DNA from: Natrinema versiforme
GTDB taxonomy: Archaea; Halobacteriota; Halobacteria; Halobacteriales; Natrialbaceae
Direction of reading: 5' to 3'
Assembly (NCBI RefSeq): GCF_005576615.1
Contig: NZ_CP040330.1
Location: 1,426,001-1,490,000 of the forward strand
Length of the DNA stretch: 64,000 bases
How positions within the stretch are numbered: position 1 is the first letter of the stretch; each line of letters opens with the position of its first letter. The notes beneath the pieces were generated by a model that saw only the letters and a program-made list of their open reading frames with translations, made no database searches and was not told the origin of the DNA. This document shows positions 1-8,508 of this stretch, in pieces. The position numbers were made by a program, and so were the translations under genes.

Positions 1-470
1 AATCGCTGCTTCACGGAGTAAATCCGTCGTTCGGCTGTGAACTGTCGTTCGACTTTATCTTGGTCGGTTCGAACGTTCGGTACCAGTGCCGTGTTTGGAA
101 CCAGTCCGCCGGGCCGCACCAACGTCGGGTTCCGCCGCCGACGGGGCGTCCGTACGCCGCCGATATACGCCCGCAATCAGTCGATACCGATCGGCTTCGA
201 CGGCGGCCGGAATCGCCCGTCCCAGCGGCGGTCAGGCGTCGCGACGGCACCCTCCCGAAGTCGTTCCGTACCTCCTTTGCAGACGGTGCGAAACGTGGCT
301 GTGCTTAAGAGTATCTCTGTTGGTGTTCAACTTGGTGTGTCAATCGTGATTTCGACCCGCCGTTCGAACGTACAGCGGTCGCCGGCGAGCCGACGCTTCG
401 GGACGACGAAGCCTCGGCGTCAGGGGACCCGCAGCTCGAATGGAGTCTATACAGCCGGAGGGACGGCCTA
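1..470. other. Left-edge region without a recognisable gene
   Basis: No open frame here has the acidic composition or the codon pattern of the neighbouring genes, and I recognise no protein family on either strand. Just before the gene at 471 there is a purine-rich Shine-Dalgarno-like stretch (GGAGGGA, 457-463) seven bases from its ATG, and a TATA-like TCTATACA about 25 bases upstream. The first bases could belong to something that starts outside the window. Confidence 0.5.
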
Positions 471-1067
471 ATGTCCTCGATCGATACGTCGCTCCCGGAC
501 GAGATCGCGTCGGTCGCCGACGCCGACGAGGATGAACGGCTCTCCAAGGACGTTATTTTCGAGCTCTTAAAGAACCGCCGTCGCCGGGAAGTCCTCGCGT
601 ACTTGCTGGAAGCCGACGAAACGGTGACCCTCGGCGAACTCGCCGAACAGATCGCGGCGTGGGAAAACGATACCGAGGTCAACGCGCTCAGTTCCGACCA
701 ACGCAAACGGGTCTACGTCGCCCTCTACCAGACCCACCTGCCGAAGATGGACGACGCCGGGATCGTCGAGTACGATCAGGATCGCGGGCTGATCTCGCTC
801 GCGGACAACGCCGATCTGCTGATGATGTACCTCGATACGGACACCCATCGTCAGGACCGCTGGGATCGATGGTACGCCGGGCTCAGCGTGGTCGGTACTG
901 CCCTCCTCGGCGCAGCGGTTCTCGGCGCGCCGCTGCTGTCGACCGTGCCGCTTGCCGCCCTCGCGGGCGTCGTCGTCGCCGCTTTCCTCTGTCTCTCGAC
1001 CGCACACGTCGTCCGGAACCGGTCCCAAGAACGCAACGTCGACGGCAAACTCTCTCGGATCGAGTGA
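471..1067 (+). CDS. DUF7344 winged-helix membrane protein
   Basis: 198-residue protein of the haloarchaeal DUF7344 type. Residues 25-110 form a winged-helix-like domain with the family signature: a run of arginines (KNRRRREVL), then EQIAAWEND, then the YQTHLPK block, and a V/I-E-Y-D turn. Residues about 135-180 contain two hydrophobic segments, so the DNA-binding-like domain is probably tethered to the membrane. The ATG at 471 is supported by a GGAGGGA motif seven bases upstream. Two paralogues lie at 28786 and 32773. The family has no proven target; a regulatory role is inferred from the fold. Confidence 0.8.
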   Translation: MSSIDTSLPDEIASVADADEDERLSKDVIFELLKNRRRREVLAYLLEADETVTLGELAEQIAAWENDTEVNALSSDQRKRVYVALYQTHLPKMDDAGIVEYDQDRGLISLADNADLLMMYLDTDTHRQDRWDRWYAGLSVVGTALLGAAVLGAPLLSTVPLAALAGVVVAAFLCLSTAHVVRNRSQERNVDGKLSRIE

Positions 1068-1568
1068 TCCACCGTTCACGGCGACGGTCCGAATCGTAAC
1101 CCACGACAACCGGTCGGAGTACTTCTGTCGTTCCGCATCCACATACCAGCGCCAGCAGCTGCGGTAGCTGTCCGTTCGTCGATCGATCCCACACGGGCCG
1201 TTGTTGTCGGACCGTTGAGAAGGGTTTTTACCACCCGATTGCGTACGTTCACATGGCTCCCGACGACCGTCATCCAGTACCGGAACAGTCGCGTGCCAGC
1301 AGCTGTTCCCGGCGCGGGAGCCGCCTCTTCGAAACTACATCCTCGAGAGCCATCGCCTGACTCGAGCGCGACTCGCTCGAGCGGAGCGCAGGTCCCGTCG
1401 GATGCCGGTGTCGGCGGGTCGATCTCGGGTCTCATCGCGTCGGGCTGTCGAAAGTGATGATCGTCAGTATCAGTAACGGGTCCATACTCGGCCGGCGTGC
1501 CGAGGGATAGTTGGCGCTCGTGAAGTAATCGGACTAAAACTAATGATCGGAGTACTGTCCGCTCTGTC
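1068..1568. other. Intergenic region with promoter for 1569
   Basis: About 500 bases with no convincing coding sequence on either strand. A TATA-like ACTAAAACTA (1533-1542) lies roughly 30 bases before the ATG at 1569, the spacing expected for a leaderless or near-leaderless haloarchaeal transcript. Confidence 0.45.
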
Positions 1569-2741
1569 ATGGTCGTTCGAACCGCAGTCGTCGGCGCAGG
1601 AACGGTCTCGCGAGCGCATCTCGCGGGCGCCCAGAACAACCCTGACATGGAACTGGTCGCGGTCTGTGATCTCGACGAGGAACTGGCTCGGGAACGGGCC
1701 CGGGAGTTCGGGACGATGGCCGTCACGGACTTCACCGAACTCCTCGACGAACTCGATTGTCTCCACGTGTGTACGCCGGTCCAGACCCATTTCGAGATCG
1801 CTCGCCAGGCGATCGAGGCCGGGGTCGGCGTCATCATCGAGAAGCCCGCGACCGTCACGGCCGAGGAGGTCGAGCAGCTGCAGACCCTCTCGCGCGAACA
1901 CGACACGCCCGTCACGGTCATCCACAACCACCTGTTCTATCCGGCGGTCCGCAAGGCTCGAGAGCTAATCGACGCCGGCGAACTCGGCCACGTCAAGTCC
2001 GTGGATACGCTCTACGCGGGACTCACCCCGCCCGACCAGGTCAACCGGGGGTCGTGGGTGTTTGAGCTCCCCGGCGGCGAGTTCGAGGAGGGGCTTCCCC
2101 ACCCGATCTACTCGATTCTGGGCATCGGCGGCTGGCCCGAACGCGACGACGACATCTCCGCACAGACCGTCCTCTCAGACGACTACGAGGAGGACTTCGA
2201 ATACGATCAGGCCCAAGCACAGTACGTCTCCAAGGAGGGGGCGCTCTGTAACGTGACGATGCTCTCGGGGACGCTGCCCCAGCGCCTCCACGTGATCACG
2301 GGCTCCGAGAAGTCGCTCATCGTCGACGAGATCAATCAGTCGCTCTACGAGGTCGACGAGGACTACACCTCCTCGGTCATCGCCCGCTCGAAGAAGAGTC
2401 TCGACGTCTCCCTCGCGCAGGCCTCCAGCACGCTCGAGAACGTCAAAGCGGTCGCGACCTCGCGGTTCGACGACAGCTGGGAGTCGGAGACCAAGACGAA
2501 CTCCCACTGTGCGATCTTCGACGAGTTCGTCGACGCGATCGAGGGCGACGCCGAGGTCCCGGTGCCCCTCGAGCAGTCGAAGTGGACGATCCGCATCATG
2601 GAGACCATCCGCGATGCTGCCCAGCCGAGCCGAGAGGAGAGTGCGGCAGAGACGGCGGACCCGTCGGAAGCGGCCGACGCCACGCCGGCGGAGGAGCCCG
2701 CCACGCCCGACGACGAGGAGTCCGTTCCGGCCGACCTGTAG
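1569..2741 (+). CDS. Gfo/Idh/MocA family sugar oxidoreductase
   Basis: 390-residue NAD(P)-dependent oxidoreductase. The N-terminal Rossmann fold opens with a glycine-rich GAGTVS loop (residues 8-13) and continues to the family EKPAT motif at about residue 96, where the lysine is the usual catalytic/substrate residue. The C-terminal half is the alpha/beta substrate domain. The last ~50 residues are a low-complexity Glu/Ala/Pro tail, typical of haloarchaeal extensions. It is followed after 34 bases by a flippase, so the two are probably co-transcribed and act on an activated sugar for surface-glycan assembly. The substrate cannot be read from the sequence. Confidence 0.88.
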   Translation: MVVRTAVVGAGTVSRAHLAGAQNNPDMELVAVCDLDEELARERAREFGTMAVTDFTELLDELDCLHVCTPVQTHFEIARQAIEAGVGVIIEKPATVTAEEVEQLQTLSREHDTPVTVIHNHLFYPAVRKARELIDAGELGHVKSVDTLYAGLTPPDQVNRGSWVFELPGGEFEEGLPHPIYSILGIGGWPERDDDISAQTVLSDDYEEDFEYDQAQAQYVSKEGALCNVTMLSGTLPQRLHVITGSEKSLIVDEINQSLYEVDEDYTSSVIARSKKSLDVSLAQASSTLENVKAVATSRFDDSWESETKTNSHCAIFDEFVDAIEGDAEVPVPLEQSKWTIRIMETIRDAAQPSREESAAETADPSEAADATPAEEPATPDDEESVPADL

Positions 2742-2775
2742 CGACCGGCGATAGCCGCCCAGTTCCTCGTTTCCA

Positions 2776-4239
2776 ATGTCACTCTCACAGCGCCTCGTCC
2801 GCGGAGTCAAGGCCACGTTCGGTGCCGAACTGCTTCGACTCGGCGCACAAGGGGCGATCACTCTGTTGCTCACGCGGGTCTTCCTCTCGCCCGACGAGTA
2901 CGGACTGATCTTCCTCGCCATCGCCGTCTTTTCGATCGGGACCCTGTTCGGAACCCTCGGAATCCCGAAGTCGATGGCGAAGTTCGTCACCGAGTATCGA
3001 AACACCGACGAGTCCCAGATCCGCCACATCGTCCGCTCATCGATCGCGTTCAACGTCCTCACCGTGGCGGTCGTCTGCGTCCTGTTCTTCCTCTTCCGGG
3101 ACGCGATCGCCGCCGCCTACGGCGAGCCGGGGCTGGTACCGCTACTGGCGCTCGGTGTTATCTACATCGTCGTCAAGGTCGCACACGGCTACCTGCTGAT
3201 CGCGTTCCAGGGCTTCGGCAAAGTCACTTTGACCGCGGCGACCAGTACGGTCTCGAGCGTCGGGCGACTCGGCTTCATCGTCCTCTTCGTGGTCGCCGGC
3301 TTCGGCGCGTACGGCGCGCTGGCCGGCTTCATCGCCGGCTATCTGGTGGCCGTACTCGTCGGAAGCTACTTCCTCTATCAAATCCTCGCGTCGTATCCGA
3401 CGACCGATGTCGGCGAGCCCGGCCTCCCGAAACGCATCGTCAGGTACAGCCTGCCACTGACGGCCTCACAGGGTGCGAACACGTTATACAAACGCGTCGA
3501 CACGCTGATGGTCGGCTTCTTCCTGACCCCGGTCGCCGTCGGCTTCTACGAACTCGCCAAGCAGGTCTCGACGTTCGTGATCGCGCCCGCGGACTCGCTG
3601 GGCTTTACCGTCGCGCCGACGTTCGGCGAGCACAAGTCGTCCGAACAACTCGAGCGGGCCGCCCGCGTCTACGAGCAGTCCCTCGAGTACGTCCTCCTGT
3701 TGTACCTGCCGGCGGTCGCCGGGATCGTCCTCCTCGCGGACCCCGGAATCCGGTTCGTCTTCGGCGAGGAGTTCGCCGGCGCTGCGCCGGTCTTACAGGT
3801 GTTCAGCGTCTTCGTCCTCTTTCAGGCGGTCGACAAGATCACCAACGATAGCCTCGATTACCTCGGCCGGGCGACCGAACGCGCGGTCGGGAAAGGGATC
3901 ACCGGCGGGTTGAACTTCGGGTTGAACCTCGTCTTGATCCCGGCGATCGGCGTCGTCGGCGCGGCGACATCGACGGCGCTCTGTTACGGGCTCATGGTGG
4001 TGTACAACGTCTATCTCATCGACCGCGAACTCGACCTTCACTGGCGGCGACTCGGGAAGTCGATCGGCGCCGCCGGCGGCGTGACCGTCGCGATGACCGC
4101 CGCCGTCGTCGCCTTACAGCCGTTCGTCACCGGGATCGCGACCCTGCTCGCCGTCATCGCCGCCGGCGTCGCGGTCTGGGCGGTGCTGTCCGTCGCGAGC
4201 GGGCTCGTCGACGTCTACGAGATCAAAGCCCACATCTGA
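2776..4239 (+). CDS. Polysaccharide/oligosaccharide flippase (Wzx/AglR-like)
   Basis: 487-residue polytopic membrane protein with about 14 hydrophobic segments spread over the whole length, the layout of the polysaccharide biosynthesis (MOP/Wzx) superfamily. The N-terminus (VRGVKATFGAELLRLGAQG) and the cytoplasmic motifs with conserved Arg/Lys (YKRVDTLMVGFFL near residue 235) are typical of haloarchaeal AglR-type flippases, which move lipid-linked glycans across the membrane. It follows the Gfo/Idh gene on the same strand. The glycan carried is unknown. Confidence 0.88.
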   Translation: MSLSQRLVRGVKATFGAELLRLGAQGAITLLLTRVFLSPDEYGLIFLAIAVFSIGTLFGTLGIPKSMAKFVTEYRNTDESQIRHIVRSSIAFNVLTVAVVCVLFFLFRDAIAAAYGEPGLVPLLALGVIYIVVKVAHGYLLIAFQGFGKVTLTAATSTVSSVGRLGFIVLFVVAGFGAYGALAGFIAGYLVAVLVGSYFLYQILASYPTTDVGEPGLPKRIVRYSLPLTASQGANTLYKRVDTLMVGFFLTPVAVGFYELAKQVSTFVIAPADSLGFTVAPTFGEHKSSEQLERAARVYEQSLEYVLLLYLPAVAGIVLLADPGIRFVFGEEFAGAAPVLQVFSVFVLFQAVDKITNDSLDYLGRATERAVGKGITGGLNFGLNLVLIPAIGVVGAATSTALCYGLMVVYNVYLIDRELDLHWRRLGKSIGAAGGVTVAMTAAVVALQPFVTGIATLLAVIAAGVAVWAVLSVASGLVDVYEIKAHI

Positions 4240-4562
4240 CCGACCGCAGGCTATCGCGGTGACGCGCCGCGTTCACCGCGTCGGCGGCCGCGTCACTCGA
4301 GTCGCCCGCTCCCGTTGCCCGAGCGAGTCGCCGCTCGAGGCGGTCCGTCGGAACCCGCGGTCGCCGCGCTCCGTTGGGCCGCCGCTCCGCCGTCCGAGAG
4401 CCGCGAGTTCCAGCCCCGAACGTATCTCGTTCCCAGAACGGCAGTGCGAACGGACCGGACCGTCGTCGGTTGCCGCGATCGGCGTTCAGTCTGCGTTCCA
4501 TTCTGTCTGTCCTTTGTAACTTATCGCCGGTGTTGACGGTCCGAATAGCCGGACGAAACGGC

Positions 4563-4579
4563 GGTAATAGCGTATTACC
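4563..4579. promoter_or_regulatory. Inverted repeat GTAAT-N5-ATTAC upstream of beta-helix gene
   Basis: A perfect 17-base inverted repeat, GGTAATAGCGTATTACC. The same GTAAT-N5-ATTAC arrangement recurs at 4802-4816 inside this gene and at 8758-8772 and (one mismatch) 8399-8413 around the paralogous gene on the other strand. It is a candidate operator. Confidence 0.5.
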
Positions 4580-4611
4580 CCGGTGCCGTCTGTCGATTCC
4601 AATATAAAACA

Positions 4612-4629
4612 ATTGTACTCTAGTACAAT
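4612..4629. promoter_or_regulatory. 18-bp inverted repeat in AT-rich leader
   Basis: ATTGTACTCTAGTACAAT: two perfect 8-base arms (4612-4619 and 4622-4629) around a CT centre, in an AT-rich stretch (about 4600-4700) unlike the surrounding GC-rich DNA. It lies about 70-85 bases before the TATA element of the beta-helix gene, so an activator or repressor site is plausible. Confidence 0.4.
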
Positions 4630-4686
4630 ATATTAAACAAGAAATAGCAATGAATCTCTGATAGTCTGTTTATTTTATACAGAATT

Positions 4687-4702
4687 AAGGAGAAAGTTTA
4701 TG
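4687..4702 (+). promoter_or_regulatory. Core promoter shared with the paralogue at 8465
   Basis: AAGGAGAAAGTTTATG ends with the TTTATG element at 4697-4702, whose first T is exactly 32 bases before the ATG at 4729. The paralogue on the minus strand has AAGGA-AAAGTTTATG with the same 32-base spacing. I read it as a BRE/TATA-like core giving a short-leader or leaderless transcript. Confidence 0.55.
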
Positions 4703-4728
4703 GTGGCATACTATCGTTACCCGAACGC

Positions 4729-6795
4729 ATGGCACGCGACAATTCGGTATTGAATGACGGCGAATCTGCGGATAGCGGCCCCGAGAGCGGTGATACGGGC
4801 GGTAATAATAGATTACTGGACCGTCGCTCGTACCTGAAGCTAACGGGTGCGGCATCCGTGATCGGCGGCGGACTGGCGACCGGCAGCGCGGCCGCCGCCG
4901 AGGACTACGAGGTCATCGAGGCCTCCAACGAGTGGTACAACATCGACGACGGCGAGGTCTTCGAGAACAAGATCATCGACTTCTCGAACGGCAACTGGTT
5001 CGGGCTCTACGCTCGAGAGTCGACGAACTGGACGATCCGGAACGTCGGCTTCGTCGGGACCCACCGACACGACAGGCACGCGATCGCGGTCGCCGACGTC
5101 GACGGCAACACGTCGACGATCGAAAACGTCTACATGGGAGACGGCTGTCTCCGGCCGAGCAGCTACAGTTCCCACGGACAGTGTGGTATCTGGGTCGCCC
5201 CGGAACACAGCGGTCACATCGACATCCGAAACTGTAACGTTCAGGACTGGCCCAACAACGGGATCTACGCGTCCGCCCCCGGCTACAACGGCAACGGCGG
5301 CACCGTCCACATCGATAACTGCTACGCGGCGAACAACTACGTCTCGAGCTACCGGCTGAGCTCCAACGGCTCGAAGTGTACGAACTCCGTGGCGTACAAC
5401 GACAGTAACGGTCGGTACAACGGCCGCTGTTTCTGGGGCTGGAACCCCGGACGGATGGAGGTCTCGAACTGCCACTTCAGTTCCGGGTCCTACACCAACG
5501 CGATCCACCTCGGCCGAAACGGCAAGACGACACGGATCAGCATCGATAACACGCAGTTCGATGGGATCAGTCAGCGCGGGAACATCCAACTCTCCCGCGG
5601 GAGCGGGCTCGGATCCAACCCCGATCTCTCGATTCCCGACGGCGTCCCGACCTCGGCCGAAGAAGCTGCAAGCGGTGGCTCGTCCGAGCCGTCGCCCAGC
5701 CCCGAGCCGGGACAAGACCCGAGCGAATCGTCGCTGGCGAACACGATCGTCTTCGACGGGAACGGCACGTCGGATTCCACGAGCTACGAGTTCGTCGTCA
5801 GCGACGCGGTCGAGGCGAGCACCGACGAAAACGCGACGATCGACCAAGCAGCGTCGGTCGACGGCAAACGCGCCAGCGGCACCGTCGCCGACTACCTCGA
5901 CGCGTTCCGGTTCGACGGCCAGATCGAGCGCCTGTCGGTCGACGGTAACGCGACCGTCCGCGTCAACGGCGTCGAGATCGACCCCGCCGACATCGACGAT
6001 GTCCTGCAGAACATCATCCTCATCAACGGGAGCGACGAGGACTCAACTCGCTACGAATTCTCCGTCAGCGGCGAGGTCGAACGGAGCAGCTACGACGGCG
6101 CGTCGATCGACGACGAGGACGCCATCGAGGGCGGTACCGTCTACGGCGGCGTCGCCGACTGGAAGGACGCCTTCAAATTCAGCGGCGAGATCGAAGAACT
6201 GACTGTCGACGGCCCCGGAACGGTCTCCGTCAACGGCGAGCGGGTCCATCCCTCGGACTTCGGCGACGACCTCCCCCACGTCCTCGAGGTACAGGGACCC
6301 GGCGTCCCCGTCGGATTCGAGATCACGGTCGACGGTGAGATCGAGTTCGCGGGCGAGGACGATCCGGAGGACGAAGCGACCACGATCTCGGGCTCGACGG
6401 TCCAGAGCACCGTCACCAGCGACAATCTCCGCTTCCGTTTCTCAGGGACGCTGACCGATGTCACGATGACCGGCGGCAAGGCAACGATCACGGTCGACGG
6501 CGAGGAGATCGACCTCGAGGAGTACGGCGACCCCGAGCTCCTCCCGCACGCGATCGTCTTCGACGGCACCGGCGCTTCCAAGCCGAGTACGTACTCGTTC
6601 CGCGCAACCGGCAAAGTCATCAAGGCTCAGTACCGGGACGCGACGATCGACGACGACGATATCGTCGAGGACACGACGGTCCGCGGCGGCGTCGCCGGCT
6701 GGCTCGACGCCTACTGGTTCGACGGCGACATCGAGGACTTCAAAATCCTCGGCGACGCGACGGTCGACGTCCAGTACAACGCACGTAAACAGTAA
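4729..6795 (+). CDS. Tat-exported right-handed beta-helix protein with C-terminal repeats
   Basis: 688-residue secreted protein. Residues 28-62 look like a Tat signal (LDRRSYLKLTGAASVIGGG followed by an Ala-rich end). Residues about 65-310 are built of short Asn/Gly/Val-rich strands (NVGFVG, ENVYMGDG, DIRNCNVQDW, IDNCYAANNY), typical of right-handed parallel beta-helices that bind or cleave polysaccharide. After an Ala/Ser/Pro/Glu linker, residues 338-688 hold four copies of an ~85-90 residue beta-rich module starting near 338, 428, 517 and 607 (core patterns TVxGGVADWxDAFxFSGEIE and TVxVNGExxxP). The helix part is paralogous to the protein encoded at 7512-8465. No catalytic residues can be assigned. 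Confidence 0.8.
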   Translation: MARDNSVLNDGESADSGPESGDTGGNNRLLDRRSYLKLTGAASVIGGGLATGSAAAAEDYEVIEASNEWYNIDDGEVFENKIIDFSNGNWFGLYARESTNWTIRNVGFVGTHRHDRHAIAVADVDGNTSTIENVYMGDGCLRPSSYSSHGQCGIWVAPEHSGHIDIRNCNVQDWPNNGIYASAPGYNGNGGTVHIDNCYAANNYVSSYRLSSNGSKCTNSVAYNDSNGRYNGRCFWGWNPGRMEVSNCHFSSGSYTNAIHLGRNGKTTRISIDNTQFDGISQRGNIQLSRGSGLGSNPDLSIPDGVPTSAEEAASGGSSEPSPSPEPGQDPSESSLANTIVFDGNGTSDSTSYEFVVSDAVEASTDENATIDQAASVDGKRASGTVADYLDAFRFDGQIERLSVDGNATVRVNGVEIDPADIDDVLQNIILINGSDEDSTRYEFSVSGEVERSSYDGASIDDEDAIEGGTVYGGVADWKDAFKFSGEIEELTVDGPGTVSVNGERVHPSDFGDDLPHVLEVQGPGVPVGFEITVDGEIEFAGEDDPEDEATTISGSTVQSTVTSDNLRFRFSGTLTDVTMTGGKATITVDGEEIDLEEYGDPELLPHAIVFDGTGASKPSTYSFRATGKVIKAQYRDATIDDDDIVEDTTVRGGVAGWLDAYWFDGDIEDFKILGDATVDVQYNARKQ
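4802..4816. promoter_or_regulatory. Second GTAAT-N5-ATTAC site, intragenic
   Basis: GTAAT (4802-4806) and ATTAC (4812-4816) with five bases between, early in the coding sequence of the beta-helix gene and 238 bases from the upstream copy. The paralogous gene carries a near copy at the equivalent early-coding position (8399-8413). Confidence 0.4.
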
Positions 6796-7380
6796 TTCCG
6801 TCGCGGTTTCGGTGACGATTTCGGATCGGCTCGGTCGATTTCGGCTCTTCCTCTCGATTCCCGGCCCGTGAGAACCTGATACGTCACGATTCCTGACTCG
6901 AATAAACGGTTTCGGCCCGTTCACTCGCCGGGCGATGGGCAATGCTCTCCGACTGTCGATACCGTCACAACCTCCCATCTCGGCTCCGATTTCCAAACTG
7001 GTCCGTTTCTTACTGTGGCTCGAGTAGTGGGTTGCAGACACTGGGAGACCGTTCTGTATCGCGCCACCGCCGACAGTTCGCCCGGCTGTCGGTGCGATTT
7101 TTGGCTGTCACGATACTCGAACGAACGCGATAGCTCGCCGTCTTGGCTACCTCGAGTGGAGCGACGGGCTTCGGCCGCTCGGACTCGAGGGCTGCAATCG
7201 ACTGCAGGGCCACGGGTTCCGCTCTGTACGTCGGGTCGATACCGTGACCGACGACGAACTCGAGATGGAGTCGTCGCCCTCCTCGGTGGCTATCGGCAAT
7301 CCGGTCGAACGAAGCGAAGCAGTACGGAAAACGAGTCAGCAATCGCGCGCGGTGAAGCCGCGTGCACATCATCACGCGGC
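6796..7380. other. Intergenic region, no gene recognised
   Basis: The two beta-helix genes converge on this stretch. Open frames exist on both strands but show arginine/serine-rich translations without family resemblance, the usual look of non-coding GC-rich haloarchaeal DNA. Nothing functional is evident before the tandem repeat that starts at 7381. Confidence 0.5.
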
Positions 7381-7493
7381 GGAGGGTGCGTCAGCGGGGG
7401 ACTGCGTGAAGTGGAGGGGTGCGTCAGCGGGGTGGAGAGGGGTTCGTCAGCGGGGAGGGCGTCAGCGGTTCGGTGGAGGGGTGCGTCAGCGGG
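7381..7493. repeat. Imperfect tandem repeat of a GTGCGTCAGCGGGG unit
   Basis: Five degenerate copies, each containing GCGTCAGCGG or TCGTCAGCGG preceded by a GGAGGG-like run, at about 7381-7400, 7411-7432, 7432-7455, 7456-7471 and 7472-7493. The array begins about 20 bases beyond the stop codon of the minus-strand beta-helix gene, so it lies in that gene's 3' region. Confidence 0.7.
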
Positions 7494-7511
7494 ATCGCGG
7501 CGACGATCGCG

Positions 7512-8465
7512 TTAGTTCTGGGAGCCCGAGGCCGCTTCTTCGGGGCTGGTCGGCACGCCGTCGGGGATGAACGCGCTGGGGTCGGTTCCGACGCTGTCGC
7601 CGACTTGGACGCTCGAGCCGGCCTCTTCGGAAATCCCGGCCTGTTCGTCGTAGTCGGTTTCCGCGACGGTGACCTCCGTCGGGTTGCCGTTCGCACCGGC
7701 GACGATGGCGTTGTTCTGGCCGTTCATCTCGATCTGGCAGCCTTCGACCTCGACCGTGCCGGGGGCCCACGCCCAGATACCGCGGCCGACGTAGCCCTCA
7801 CTGCCGTCGACGTAGACGCTCGAGTTGGTGACCTTGCTGCCCTCGGTGCCGAGTCGGAAGTGCGAGACGTAACAGTTCGCGGCGAAGCTGCTGTCGATGT
7901 GGATCGTGCCGCCGCCCTTGTTGCCGGGGGCGGAGCCGTAGATCGCGTTGTCCGAGAAGTTCTGGATGTTGACGTTCTCGAAGTCGATATGGCCGTTGTG
8001 ATCCGGGGCGACCCAGAAGGCGGTCTGTCCGTGGCCGTTCGGATTGGTGTTGCCCGTGCTCGCGCCGTCGCCCAGGTAGACGTTCTCGACGGTGGACGTG
8101 CCGCCGCTCGTATCGGAGATGCCGAACGTGGCGGACCCGGTGCCGGAGGTGTTCTCGCCCTTGAAGCCGACGTTTCGAATCGTCCAGTCGCTGCTGTGGG
8201 CGGTGACGATGATGTCCTGACCGGTGGTCATGTCGATGAGTTTGTTCTCCCAGGTCTCACCGGCGTCGATGGTGATCGTCTGTCCCTGGGCTTCGATGAC
8301 CTCGTAGTCGTCCTCGGCAGCGGCCGCGGCGCCGGCTCCGCCGATCGCGGTTGCTGCGGTCGCCACCGCGGCCAGCGAGCGAACGTAGTTACGGCGTGTT
8401 AATCCGCTATTACGGCCTGCAGTCGGAGTAGGTTCCGTCTCGGACGTACGGGGGTTCTGCGCCAT
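7512..8465 (-). CDS. Tat-exported right-handed beta-helix protein
   Basis: 317-residue secreted protein. The ATG at 8465 (giving MAQNPRTSETE) is chosen because it sits 32 bases after the promoter block shared with the paralogue at 4729; a TTG six codons upstream is less likely. A Tat signal (LTRRNYVRSLAAVATAATA) is followed by EDDYEVIEAQGQ and then beta-helix coils with Asn/Gly ladders (NVGFKGENTSG, ENVYLGDGAS, FENVNIQNFSDN). It matches residues 1 to about 315 of the 688-residue paralogue and stops at the same PDGVPTSxEEAASG segment, lacking the C-terminal repeats. Probably a surface-glycan binding or processing protein. Confidence 0.8.
   Translation of the reverse strand: MAQNPRTSETEPTPTAGRNSGLTRRNYVRSLAAVATAATAIGGAGAAAAAEDDYEVIEAQGQTITIDAGETWENKLIDMTTGQDIIVTAHSSDWTIRNVGFKGENTSGTGSATFGISDTSGGTSTVENVYLGDGASTGNTNPNGHGQTAFWVAPDHNGHIDFENVNIQNFSDNAIYGSAPGNKGGGTIHIDSSFAANCYVSHFRLGTEGSKVTNSSVYVDGSEGYVGRGIWAWAPGTVEVEGCQIEMNGQNNAIVAGANGNPTEVTVAETDYDEQAGISEEAGSSVQVGDSVGTDPSAFIPDGVPTSPEEAASGSQN
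8399..8413. promoter_or_regulatory. Intragenic GTAAT-N5-ATTAC-like site
   Basis: Plus-strand TTAAT-N5-ATTAC, that is GTAAT-N5-ATTAA on the coding strand, about 50 bases inside the minus-strand beta-helix gene. One mismatch from the perfect repeat at 8758-8772. Confidence 0.35.
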
Positions 8466-8491
8466 ACAATTCCGTAACACCAACTTACACT

Positions 8492-8508
8492 CATAAACTT
8501 TTCCTTGG
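8492..8508 (-). promoter_or_regulatory. Core promoter of the minus-strand beta-helix gene
   Basis: On the minus strand AAGGAAAAGTTTATG, with TTTATG at 8497-8492 and its first T 32 bases before the ATG at 8465. This equals the spacing in the paralogue at 4729. Confidence 0.55.

Noticed and set aside
7381-7493. Possible CRISPR array
   Set aside because: Units are contiguous and degenerate, with no regular spacers and no cas genes in the window.
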